From Liolophura sinensis (Eukaryota > Mollusca > Polyplacophora > Chitonida > Chitonidae), in the NCBI RefSeq assembly GCF_032854445.1, contig NC_088304.1:26970732-27034731 (forward strand): DNA of 64,000 nucleotides. The letters run 5' to 3'. Positions 26,001 to 38,000 of the stretch are shown here, in pieces. The first letter of the stretch is position 1, and each line of letters opens with the position of its first letter. Made by a program: the position numbers and the translations under genes. The notes beneath the pieces were generated by a model. That model made no database searches. It was not told the DNA's origin and saw only the letters and a program-made list of their open reading frames with translations.

Positions 26001-29000
26001 AACCCACGACCGTCCGTAGGTTGCCTTTTTCCTGTACTATAATCATTGGAAAAGAACTTGTATAACGATCTGTTTAATTTCAGAGCATAAACAGCTCCAC
26101 TGGTTGTAAGATGCTAATATGTGAGCATTTATCTCAACATTTAGTTGAAATTCCTGTTCGAAGTAAACTGATAAGAGGCCCAATTTAACCGGTAACGTTT
26201 GATCATTATCCAACCGTCACAATGGTTTTACTCTCCACCCCATAGTCTTCTATAGCAATGATAATATAATCGTTTAAAATGAAATATAAAAATTTGCCTA
26301 AAACAAATGCTTTTGGTGTAATCACATTTTAATCTAATAATATCTCCTATGTTTAGCCGAAACCAACTCAAGTGATGAAGATGATGAGAGTACAGAGGAA
26401 AGTGCACAAAAAGCGCCATCTGCTGGGCAGACCGGAAACAGTGAGGAAAATGGCACGAATGTCATGAATAGCTCCATGACTTTCCTCAGAAAAATCTTCA
26501 CAGCTTCTTATGGATACATAGAATCTTTTATATTTCATCTTACATTTTGGCTTTGAGCAAATCGGTGGACACAATGCTATGTGCTAAGTGTATATTCGAT
26601 AGGCTATGGCGAGATAATAATGGCTGATACATATCCAAGAATGGCTGCCTTAGGGTTGCACACTACTATTTACACGCTTGGAATGGACCGATAACAGCTG
26701 GTTATATGCTGGATTGTATTTGTAGACAGGTCCATACATTTGCCCGATGACATGCTTTGATTTTTAATAGTGTAAACATACGTATATATATTATATAGCT
26801 TCTTAGAGATTTTAAATCATATTTTTACCATAGAAATCATGCGGTGTCTATTTAATCCGTCATGCCATATCGTCATATCACCTTAGAAGTCATGTATCTT
26901 ATCTAATCGTTCAGTCCATATTGTCATATCACCATAGAATCATGTTGTGTGTATTTAATCGTTCATGCCATATTGTCATATCACCATAGAAATCCTGCTG
27001 TGTATATTCATTCGGGCGTATGAATGCTTATTTGCTAAGAATAGGTACAGTTATCTGTAAATATATTTGCATGAATATATAAATATATATATGAATAAGT
27101 TGCTTATCGGAATTAGGAATAGAAGAACAAGTAAAAACATTTAACTGTTTTGTTCTTTTACATTTTTGCTATGTAACTTTGTCGTGAGATATGATAACTT
27201 TGTCCCCATTGCTGTTTTAGTCGGTGTTGTCTTCTTTCGTTTTTAAATGGTTATTGTGTATAAGTCGTATTTCAGTTTTGGGTACAGTGCTTCCACTTCA
27301 AACATCTTCTGTATACACTATAATCAAATTTGGGCTTCTTATACTACGTAGTGTTACAACAAACTCCTTATAATTTCTTGCTTTATTTCAGTGGATTGGT
27401 GCTTGTATGTATCCTCTCGGTTTATATGCAACGCTTAATTTAGCTCAAATATATATAACTTCACCAAGAACAAGGGAAGTAAATCTTGCTTTCCCACAAA
27501 ATTGTCCTACTTTATGTAGTAGACGCCGCTTTATGACGGATCCATGGCTTTAACATTCATTTCTGACACGTTTTTCCTGTAACCCAAACCGTTTGGTCAC
27601 GTACAAAAATCCTAATTTTTTTTACCAGACACCTTACAAATGTTTAAAGTAAACGAATTTAGTTATATTTACTCATGAATATTTCCATACATTCAAACGT
27701 AACTTAATATAGTTGGTTTTAATTTTATCACCACTATGAGTGACATGCATCTTGTAGTTTTCTCGCATAAGCTTTGCATCTAAGTTCATTGTATAGAATA
27801 CAATAATTTAAAGTAACAACACATTTTCTATCTACAAATCCTATTCAGCTGGAATCTCTGAGAAAACATACGACTTCACTTATCACTCACTAAAATAACT
27901 TTTTTGATACGGCACACAAATGTTACTGTATTATATGGCGCTAACAGTTGTGAAGAAACCAAAGTAGTTAACATTTGTCTAAGAGCTGCTAACGAATGTT
28001 ATTTTATATTTGCAGGATTTGCTGATGCTCGACAGCGACGACCAGGTAAATGTTTACATCACACACAACACTGACACCCGAGCTTATCACAACTGCTTTG
28101 ATTTTCAGTGAAATATGTCAGTTGATTATAAATCAAAATCACAGTTCATATACGTTTGATTAAGTTAGTTGTTGCGCCTGCAGATGTGACATGGGAGATA
28201 ACTCTCAAGCATCAGTCGTTCTGTGGTTATAACTATAACTTCATGCAACAGCCAAAATCACAATATAACTAACATGTATAAACAAGCAAGTAACAAGCTC
28301 ATTGAAATATCTGCAAAAACTGTGGAAGTTAAATAAAGTCGGCTTTACATTCTTCCACCGTTTGATAGCTATATGTAAGTTTCATTTTGTTGAATACTCA
28401 AAACAGATTTGATTTGTTAAATAATATTATTTATTCATTTACATGATTGTTGTTTTTAACTCAATAATATTTCACTTATTCGACGGCGGCCAGCAATATG
28501 GTGTGAAGAAACCGGGCGGAGCCCGGAAGAAACCCACAGCCATTCGCAGCTTACTGGCAGACTTTGCTAGGTACGGTGTTAAATAATGGGAATGCTAATA
28601 AATGTTCCCAAATGCATTTTTTGACCACGGAGCTGTTATTGGCAAGTGGTTTCCTATAGGGCTTCACTAACTCGCGTACTTAACTTCCTCGAAATTCGGG
28701 CACGGTACGTGTACGTGCTGGCGGTTTGAATAATTTCTTCGCACGAGACTTTTCGTCGACGGAAGTTCAAGTTCAAAACATGGCGGACGTTGGTTCGACC
28801 TCTTCAATTCAAAACATTAAAACTGCTGGGTTACTGCTAAAAGATGGTTTGCCAGTACAAATTTGGGTATGTCTACAATTCGGATGCATCTGGGAATCAG
28901 CGCCTGTCAAAGACAAAGACTTCTTTGAGTTGTAAATGTCAGCGAAATTTTCTGCTTGGAGCTCCATGCCATTGGCGCTTTACCTCTAAGCTAGCCTTAA

Positions 29001-32000
29001 ACCTTGGCGGGGAATGAGACGGCTCCTTAAGTGACGGTCTCAACGCACATGTCGATGTTTGTGTTCCAGTGCCCCGGCAGGCGGGAACAAGCGAGTCACA
29101 GGGATCTCGGTCCGATGCCGCTCACTACAACCCCTTGCCGGGCCGAGGTTGGTGTTTCTATCGCTCGTTTAGGTGGTGTGTTGATCATAAACTGCTAAGC
29201 CATATAGATAGTTTGATTTGGAGATTGCAGTATTCCCGTAATATCGATACTGTTATTACTACTGTAGAAGAATATGTAAGTTCGCGTTTGTATACTAACT
29301 GTATTAACACAGGTATATACTTATAGGCTTGTCTAGGAACATGCAATACCACTGTGTTGTTTACTGTAAATTTAAATCCGTCGGGGGCACCCCCCCACTC
29401 TACGGCTATTGTGTAAGTTCAATAAAGTGGGTTATTATTATTACATATTTGATGATCGATGGACATTAGTTAGTGTGGTAGTGTCAGTTATGAAAATAGT
29501 ACAACAATAGCCAGTTTGCATAAATTCACTACTCTTGCATGTCTTCTGCACGAGTTCAACGAGAAACGTGTACAGAAAATATGTATTTATCTCATTATAT
29601 TTTTGTACCACAGTTCCACGACCACCATACTCACACGACTCAGAGTCCGTGGAATCCGGAGGTCACATGGGACAAGGTAAGTGATAATGATGCTCTTTAA
29701 TGTACCACACTTAGTGCTGTATTGGCTGGTTCGAACTCAGCTGTTGTCAGTATATCATCTCGATCATATAAGATGTTTCTGTCGATTCAATCTTGATTCG
29801 TGGCGTGGGAAACTCCATATTTGTCAAAGTACGTACGTGGTGTCTTTTTAACTTTGGGTCTGTTATTCAATCGCATCAATTGGGCTTGAATTGTTAACCC
29901 CACGCTTATTTGCTAAGGTGTCATGTCTGGTGTCCATACTCTGTGATTGCCTAAGATGTCACGTTTGTGTCCGCATACTCTGGCAGAATCAGTGTCACAC
30001 CCGGTGTCCGTTCTCTCTCACTGACCGGTAACCCAAAGCTAAACTGAATGTTCCTACTGTAACGCCGTTCTTCGGCCATATGGACTTCAAAACGGACCTT
30101 TTTACTAAAAAAATACCGGTTCGAACCCTACCTTATTTTTGCTATCCACCGATGATACGAACAAACCGTAAACATGTCAAAGTTTAAACTTTTGAATCGG
30201 ACAACCCAAACTAACGTCCGCCATGTTTGGATTATTTTTTTCACCTTCGGGCAGGGTGATTTGCCGCGAAAATTTTATCCCACCCAACATTCTACCGTTC
30301 GTTCGTGTGGATGATTTCGCAGTCTAAGGTTCGTTGAAGACCATTAGCTTGCATTCCACCATTAAGACATATCTGTACATGGCATTTGTGTAAGTTCGTC
30401 ATTAACATGACGAAGCTTGCTGGTTGATGCCTTTTATTCCAGTTTACTCCTCCTTTGAAACTAAATGAAAAATTCTAAATATGGCGTTAAACAAACGTTT
30501 TGGATACAGTGGTCTCGCAACAGATAACGTGAGACTCATTGAGGACGAGATTTTATCTTGTTCGCGCTAAAATACAATGGACGTTTCCCATCCCTGTCAT
30601 AGTGTATTTCAGAATCAAATAATTAAATAAATAAATAAATATTCCATGAATCTGAGTGACATTTAAACTGTCCACCTGTCTGTTTGCAAAGGTACGGACA
30701 GCGGAAGCTACGAAGGACATTATCACGGAGGAAGTGATTCAGGTACTGTACTTCTCACTACGTAAAATATAAACCCAAACGGCATTGTATAGCTAGAGTT
30801 TCTGGAATTTGAGCTTTTATGGAACAAGAAACAATAATAATAATAAACAAGAAACGATAAGATAAATACGCATAGGAGAAAGACGCAAAGGCATGAATTA
30901 AATTGACAGTAGTTTAGGCCCTGGTAAAGTTACCTCCCTTACTCCAGTAACAGTTAATCCTGGACGTTTATCCTTCATTGTTAACATAACATATCATTCA
31001 CCGCATCTCGGTGCAACAAGCAACAGGTTGGAGCGATCACTTGTTTGGGAACACTTGATGCTCGTGTAACATTCAGTGTTTGTTTTGTTAATACAGGTTC
31101 CCACGAAAGCGACGAAGATGACAGTATAGAGGACGGATATGTTTACTATCACCCTCCTTCACAACCAGGTGAGACATATAAATGACATATGTGGCTAGGA
31201 CACAGACAGTTTGTGACTCGAGGCAGAACATATTCCGTGCTAAGCCACCCTGAAATCAGATAAAAGAAACCTGTCTTCGTTGAACCAACAACCTCAACAT
31301 TTTACATGCCCAGTTTACATTTCTCTCAAGACGCTGCCGTATAGAGGATCACGTTACTTGCTCAGCATGTTCTAGCCTCATCGATGACTTATTTAATGAA
31401 ATTGACCTCCCTTTTGCTGTTATCGACCATAGGTCTCTCTCGTCTTCATGATATAATAAAGATTTTTGTGAATGTAAATCAAAAGATGCCGACATTTTTA
31501 AGGGCGTACCACAAAAAGCTTGTAGAAAATTTAGCCAAGATGGTCACTGAGCCAAAGCCTAGACAATACAGATGTGGCTGTAGTTGTACATGCCACAAAG
31601 CTTGTCGAATAACAAAATTCCAAATTTCATCCTAATATTTGTCATATTTTTAAAATATATATCCGTTACAACGAAAAACAGCGAGACATATGCCTTAATA
31701 CGGTGTGTTTTGTTTATAACCGTATGTTATTCCTTGTTTTTCAATCCTTTCCCAGCATGCCCTGCTGTTGCCGATGTTGTAATCATGATTGACGGCTCGG
31801 ACAGTCTAACAGAGCAGAACTTCAACACCGGCAAACGGGTCACCGATCAAATCATCGCAGGGATGTATCTGAATCCGGAGAACGGATACGTGGCCGGAGC
31901 CCTCGTCTTTAGCGACTCCATCCAAGAAATCCGGTTGAGACCCTTCAAGGACAATGTCTACCTGAGAACCCTTGTGATGAACACCTTCCAAGAGATGGGG

Positions 32001-35000
32001 GGCACAGGTACCGACTACGTGCTCTACAACATGAGACGGCTTTTCTTCTCCGAGGGGAGAAGCGGAGTTCCGAAGATCGGCGTCCTAATGACGGACGGGC
32101 GCGCTAGAAACCCTTCCTCCGCCATAGAACAAGCCAGGATGGCTAAGCTCGAGGGTATTACTCTGATCACTGTGGCTTTGGGCGTGGTCACCAACGCGCT
32201 GGAGCTCCGGGCGATTGCTTCCACCCCACGGGACGTTGTGCTCAGACCCACACCTGTTGGAATCTTACGCCTCATCCGCTCTAGGTCCTCCATTCGCTGT
32301 TCAGGTAAGAGTGCTTGACGTGAACACTTTCTTGCTGTTGCCATTCTTCACTTTTATCCATTGTTTTGCTTTGTATAAAGCATCATTGATTTGCTTATTC
32401 TTAACTGGCTTTGCACATGTAAGCCTTGCATCAAGCGGTGTCTGTCTACTTGCCCTTTTTATGTTGGCTGTTGTTTTCCCTTGCTCAAAACATCAGTCAT
32501 TTGCTTATTCTTGTTTAGCTTTCGTAACGCACGCACAAAGCATTGCCTTATATCAGTGTGTGCTATATATATATTTTTTTATTATTATTAACTGTACTAC
32601 GATAGCCCTTAACAATATATGCAAAAGTACAACTGCACTGGAAGTGAGCAATAGCATCTGTGTTAACTACTAATCTGTAGTATTCAGTACGTTATTGCTT
32701 GCTTCGCCATTTATTACAGTCCTTTATTCTGTGAATTATAAAAATATTTTCACATAAAACACAAATTTGTTCTTTGTTCATATAACGATACACGTAAACT
32801 TGTACTTCAACACTTGCTTGTTTGAGAAGCAGGTCTGACAAAATTTCCATTCCTGTATTACTGTCGTTGCAAAATGCTAAGTACATTTTTGTCCTATTTG
32901 AAAGGAATTCTTTAGGAGTTAAGGTTATTCTTTTTAGAGAAGAACACGTATTGAAACACAAAAAACAATATAAACACGTATATTAAATGCCTGGAGTTGT
33001 CAGTTTAAAGAAAAAGACCTTTAAAAATTGAAGCAGGCATCCCTAAATAGACAACTTAAAACCATGCATAAATATTCATCCATTTATTTTTTTGTCGATT
33101 TTTGTGGAAGAGGTTAAAGGGGTTCAAACATCTGAATTCTAAAGTGAGCTTTATGGACAATACTATCACAGTTTAGGAACTCTGAGGCCGCAGTAAGTTT
33201 TTTTCATCTCTAAGCACGACACTGACTGTTGGAATAACTCTTTGTACCCATGAATAAACTGTTACTGAGATAATATTCATAAAAATTTCTTCCTTCTGGT
33301 GAAAATCAGAAAGAAAAGGTGATGTGACGTCAGACTTCTTACATACCGTCAGTGTGGTTCATAAAGCCCACCATAGTATTCAAATAATTGAACGCCTCTT
33401 AATACTCTTCAAAAATCTGTAAAATAAATGAAAGTATTTTTAAGCATAGTTTTCAGTTGTCTGTATGGTGAACCTTAGTTCATATTTTAGCTTTCTTTAC
33501 TTTAAATACTTGATCATTTTTAACGCCGTACTCCAGAGTGTATGGTTGGGATAAGTTTTATTTGTGAACGAAATCGTGCAGAAGTCAATGAATATCACTG
33601 CCCTTCGCCAGGCAGCTGCAGAGGTCGGCGAAAATCACTGGTCTTTGCCAGACAGCTGCAGAACAGAGAACGCATAATCGCTGGTGTTATGAAACGCCGA
33701 AAAACATGGAAATGTTAGGATGTTGTCTCTTTTTTTATCCCAGCAGTTGTCAAATCATAACTAACAACAGCGCATAAAAAATGAAGCTAATAGAACAATA
33801 CATTACTTCCACTAACACTGTCGACTTCTCGACGAGCGTAAAATCTTTGTAATGTGAATATGTACGGTTTTTGCACAAAATACGTATCCAAAGGTTTATG
33901 GGGAATGCTTTATACCATGCTTTATTCTGCTTCAGCACACCATTTCTTTGTACAACTGGTTGAGGGTTTCTCCTGTTATTATGCACATTGCACTTGCTGG
34001 CTTATATTTTCAGAGCATGTTCAGTTGTCCACACCATCTGCAGGGCCACAAACGTTCCAAGACCCTCTTACATCGTCAGGACCAGAACCTTACCACGAAC
34101 ACCCCCGTTATCAAGATTCATATTCACCTCCTAACTCACACCTCTTTAATGTAACACCCTCACCCTCAATGCCATCGACTCTACCGCCTAATGGTTTATA
34201 CCATTCTCTTAGGTCAAGGCCAGCTCCTAGTCCAGAGTCATACTCTTCTTCGGAGCCTCGACCTTACAGAGAATCAGCGCCATCCCCATCGTCGTACACA
34301 TCTCCTAAACCATCCCAGCCCTCTGGCTTACAGGTTTCCCCTATGATTCACGCTTATGTTGGGTCAAACACTTCCCCGACTCCAGGTCCTTCCCACGGGG
34401 CCCAATATCCATCCACACAACCGCACACATCTCCTGGGCCAATCCCATCTTCATCGACAAGTTCACCCTCGACAGCTGATCCATACCAACCTCAAGGTTC
34501 AAGCCCATCTACAACTGTACGTTCATCCCCGGGTCCAATCATTTCATCAAATTCATACAAATTTCCAGATTCAAAAACTTCTTTAGTTTTTAGCACCAAC
34601 AAGAGTCAAAGCACTTCTTCAGCTCTAAACACTTCTCCAAGCACATTCTTACGTCCAAACACTTTTGGAGTTCTAAGCACTTCCTCAGTCTCACACACTT
34701 CCCAAATTCCAAAAATATCATCAGCTATAAGCACTTCCACTGATCCAAGCTCTTCTGCAATTGTAGATATTTCACCAAGCACCTCTTCAGGTCAAAGCCC
34801 CTCAGGTTCACGCACTTCACGCCCAAGCCCAATGCAACGCTCAAAACCACTTCCGTCATCAAGGCCAGCACCACGCCCAATTTCAGTTGATTCACGCAGG
34901 TTTCCATCCGCATGGTCATCTGCTTCTGCCAGTATTCTTCCAGCTTCAAGCCTAACCACATCTCCAGATCAACGGCTATACCTATCCCCAGCTCCACCAC

Positions 35001-38000
35001 CATCCCCATCCCCAAGTCGACAATCATCCCCATCCTCAAGTCGACAATCATACCCATCTCCAGGCTTAGAACTCTCTCCATATCCAGGTTCAAAACCACC
35101 TCCCTCAACAGGTCCGCGGCCATCTCCATCCCCAGGTCCACGGCCTTCCCAAGCCCTAAGCCCAAAGCTAGTCCCTTCCCCAGGTTCAGAACCACCCCTC
35201 TCATCAGGTTCACAACAGTCTCAATCTCCAAGTCGACAGCCTTCCCCATTCCTGGGTCCAAAACTAGTCCCACCTTCAGGCCTACGTACACCCCCCTCAC
35301 CAGATATACATACACCCCCATTCCCAGGTCTACATATACCCCTGTCCTCAAATTCACACCACTCCTCACAGCCATTTCTTACGCCAGAGTCAGGTATGCA
35401 ATTTTATGTTTGAGCACCAAACTTAACCATATTATCATGCTTGCATTTTTCTTATGCTTTTAAGCTATTTCAATGTGCATGCTTTATATATTCAGACTAA
35501 GTTGGAAACCTTGTAAATATCCTTTTACGAAATTTGAGCAATGTAAAAATAAATAGCTGATTTTATTTAAAGCGTTTCTGTTTTCCGTAGTCATAAACAC
35601 CACAAGTGACAAACCACCATTTTTACCAATTCTTTATTTCTCAAGGTTCATTTACAGATACACAATTGCCTAAATTCACGCCCTAAATTCACGCCCTGCT
35701 CAGCTCCTTAGTCACACTTTGCACTCACTGAGTTTCAATTTTCAGGACCTGGGCACGACTCACCCTCACTGTCGCACCCTCCTCACTGGTCAGGTAGGCA
35801 CTGTGATATAGATATTTGTTGGCCAAGCACAGATGTTTGTTGGCTCTAGCACAGATGTTTGTTGGTTCTAACACAAATATTTGTTGGTCCCAGCACAGAT
35901 ATTTGTTTGTCCCAGCACAGATGTGTGTTGGTCCCAGCACAGATATTTGTTGGTCCCAGCACAGATATTTGCTGGTTCCAGCGCAGATATTTGTTGGCCT
36001 AACACAGATATTTGTTGCTCCTAGTACAGATATTTGTTGGTCCCCGTGCAGGTATTTGTTGGTTTCAGTACAGATATTTGTTGATTCTAGCACAGATATT
36101 TCTTGGTCACAGAACAGATATTTGTTGGTCCTAGTACAGATATTTGTTGGTCCCAGTGCAGGTATTTGTTGGTTTCAGTACAGATATTTGTTGATTCAAG
36201 CACAGACATTTCTTGGTCACAGAACAGATATTTGTTGGTCCTAGTACAGATATTTGTTGGTCCCAGTGCAGGTATTTGTTGGTTTCAGTACAGATTTTTG
36301 TTGATTCTAGCACAGATATTTCTTGGTCACAGAACAGATATTTGTTGGACCCAAAACAAATGTTTGTTGGTTCAGACATATGTGGTGCCACATGCCATCC
36401 CTATCTTGTTCTGCTCACAACATGTAACATGTGTGCCGAGAAGAACAGCATAGAGACCTGTCATGCATCTCGCTGCCTGATATAACTTCGTTAAAACTTT
36501 GATGCAGCATATTGATGTTTTTTTAAATATGAGTTGCACCTGGAATATTTAATAACAAATTAATGTATAATACATATGACTCAAACAAGCATGTTCCACT
36601 TTGATTGTCGTCTGTGTCATAGCACCACAATCGACACCTTCTTTCCGTAATTTATTGCTATAAAGCCTTTTACTGTAATGTTCATATTTCGTTTTAAAGC
36701 TGCATGCAATTTTGTCACAGCTTTGGCACACCCTTGCACCTGTTTGCTTTTGTTTTCAGCACATGTTCCAAAGTTTCCCTCAGGACGAGGTATGCACTAA
36801 TCTCTGACACTCCGCACATTATAATGTTCCAATAGTCTATTTCTTTTAGAGAGTCGCCGATTTTAAGCTGTCAGTAAAATCAAACATATTCGCTACAAAA
36901 ATTGCCTTTAGTCAGTGATACGTAACAACATAAGCTCTAGACATTGATATGTTTGAAGTTCACATTATTACAAGGAAAATGAAGTTAGAACAGTTTTTTT
37001 TGTAATTTACAATGTTATTTACAATGTTAGAAAAGATTTTTCCACAGGTTTTTGAATTATTATGACGTCTTCCAAAGCAATGAGTTCTTGGCGTCGAAAC
37101 TGAGCTTATGCAGTTTAACATTATGAATTAGAGGAAGTGTTCTAACTTGATTTTCTTTGGAAGAATATGGACTTCCAACATATCCATGTGTAGAGCTTGT
37201 GTTGTTACGTATCACTGACTGAAGGTAATTTTGGTAGCGAGTAGGACTGCTTTTACAGACAGATGAATATAGGAGACTCTCTAAAAGAAATAGACTATAT
37301 AATTTATAATGCATTATGTTACAGTTATTTCCTCTTTTATGAAATTATCAGAGCTACGCTGTGTTTCAAATGATCATTAGGGCATAACAGAATTTTAATT
37401 TATATCGGTATATTCTAAGTAAGGGAAATGCTAATAAACAAATAACTAGTGAACTGCAAAGATAGGTCTGTTCATTGTGAATTATCTTTCTGTGCCGGTA
37501 CAAATATACACCTCTGAAAGTGGTAAATGGAGTCTGCTAGTAACTAAAAATGAATTCAAGCGATTAAGTATTCAATATTTTCGATCGATTTCTGGAAATA
37601 CTGCGTTTAGCTACAAAAATGTGGAACGATTTTCATGACGTGGCGTGCAGGTTACCGAGGGGAAGTAACTCCAAATGCCCTACGTTTTCAAAATATCTTT
37701 CAATTTATACAACTATTGTGAATCACCTTGATTCTCACATTTGCAAAATATGGTTTAAACGATGAGAATTATTGAATCTACTCTTATCTCTTACTCGATA
37801 ATCTTTCAATTGTCTTTAAAGAAAAGCTACTTGCTAACTGCACACTTTGCACCGCTTGTTGTTGGTTTACAAGGCACATTTACACACCCCTGCTTATACT
37901 TTCAGTACCTCTACCCACACCACCCTTACGGCTCCACCCTACACAAGGTAATAGGGCGCGGTGTCTTGTAAATATACATATAGCTACTTAAATAATGGTA

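Noticed and set aside
28188-28232. Possible small exon after GCGCCTGCAG in intron 6
   Set aside because: It is open in phase, but the only donor candidate is GTTATA, a poor match.
34725-35375. 216-codon open frame on the minus strand inside the Ser/Pro exon
   Set aside because: It is the reverse complement of repetitive Ser/Pro codons, which lack stops when read backwards. The product is a low-complexity Leu/Val/Gly/Met string without start context or splice signals.
35725-36485. Several open frames of 86-142 codons on both strands
   Set aside because: They run through the 22-bp minisatellite, whose units lack stops in several frames. The repeated peptide text simply mirrors the DNA repeat.
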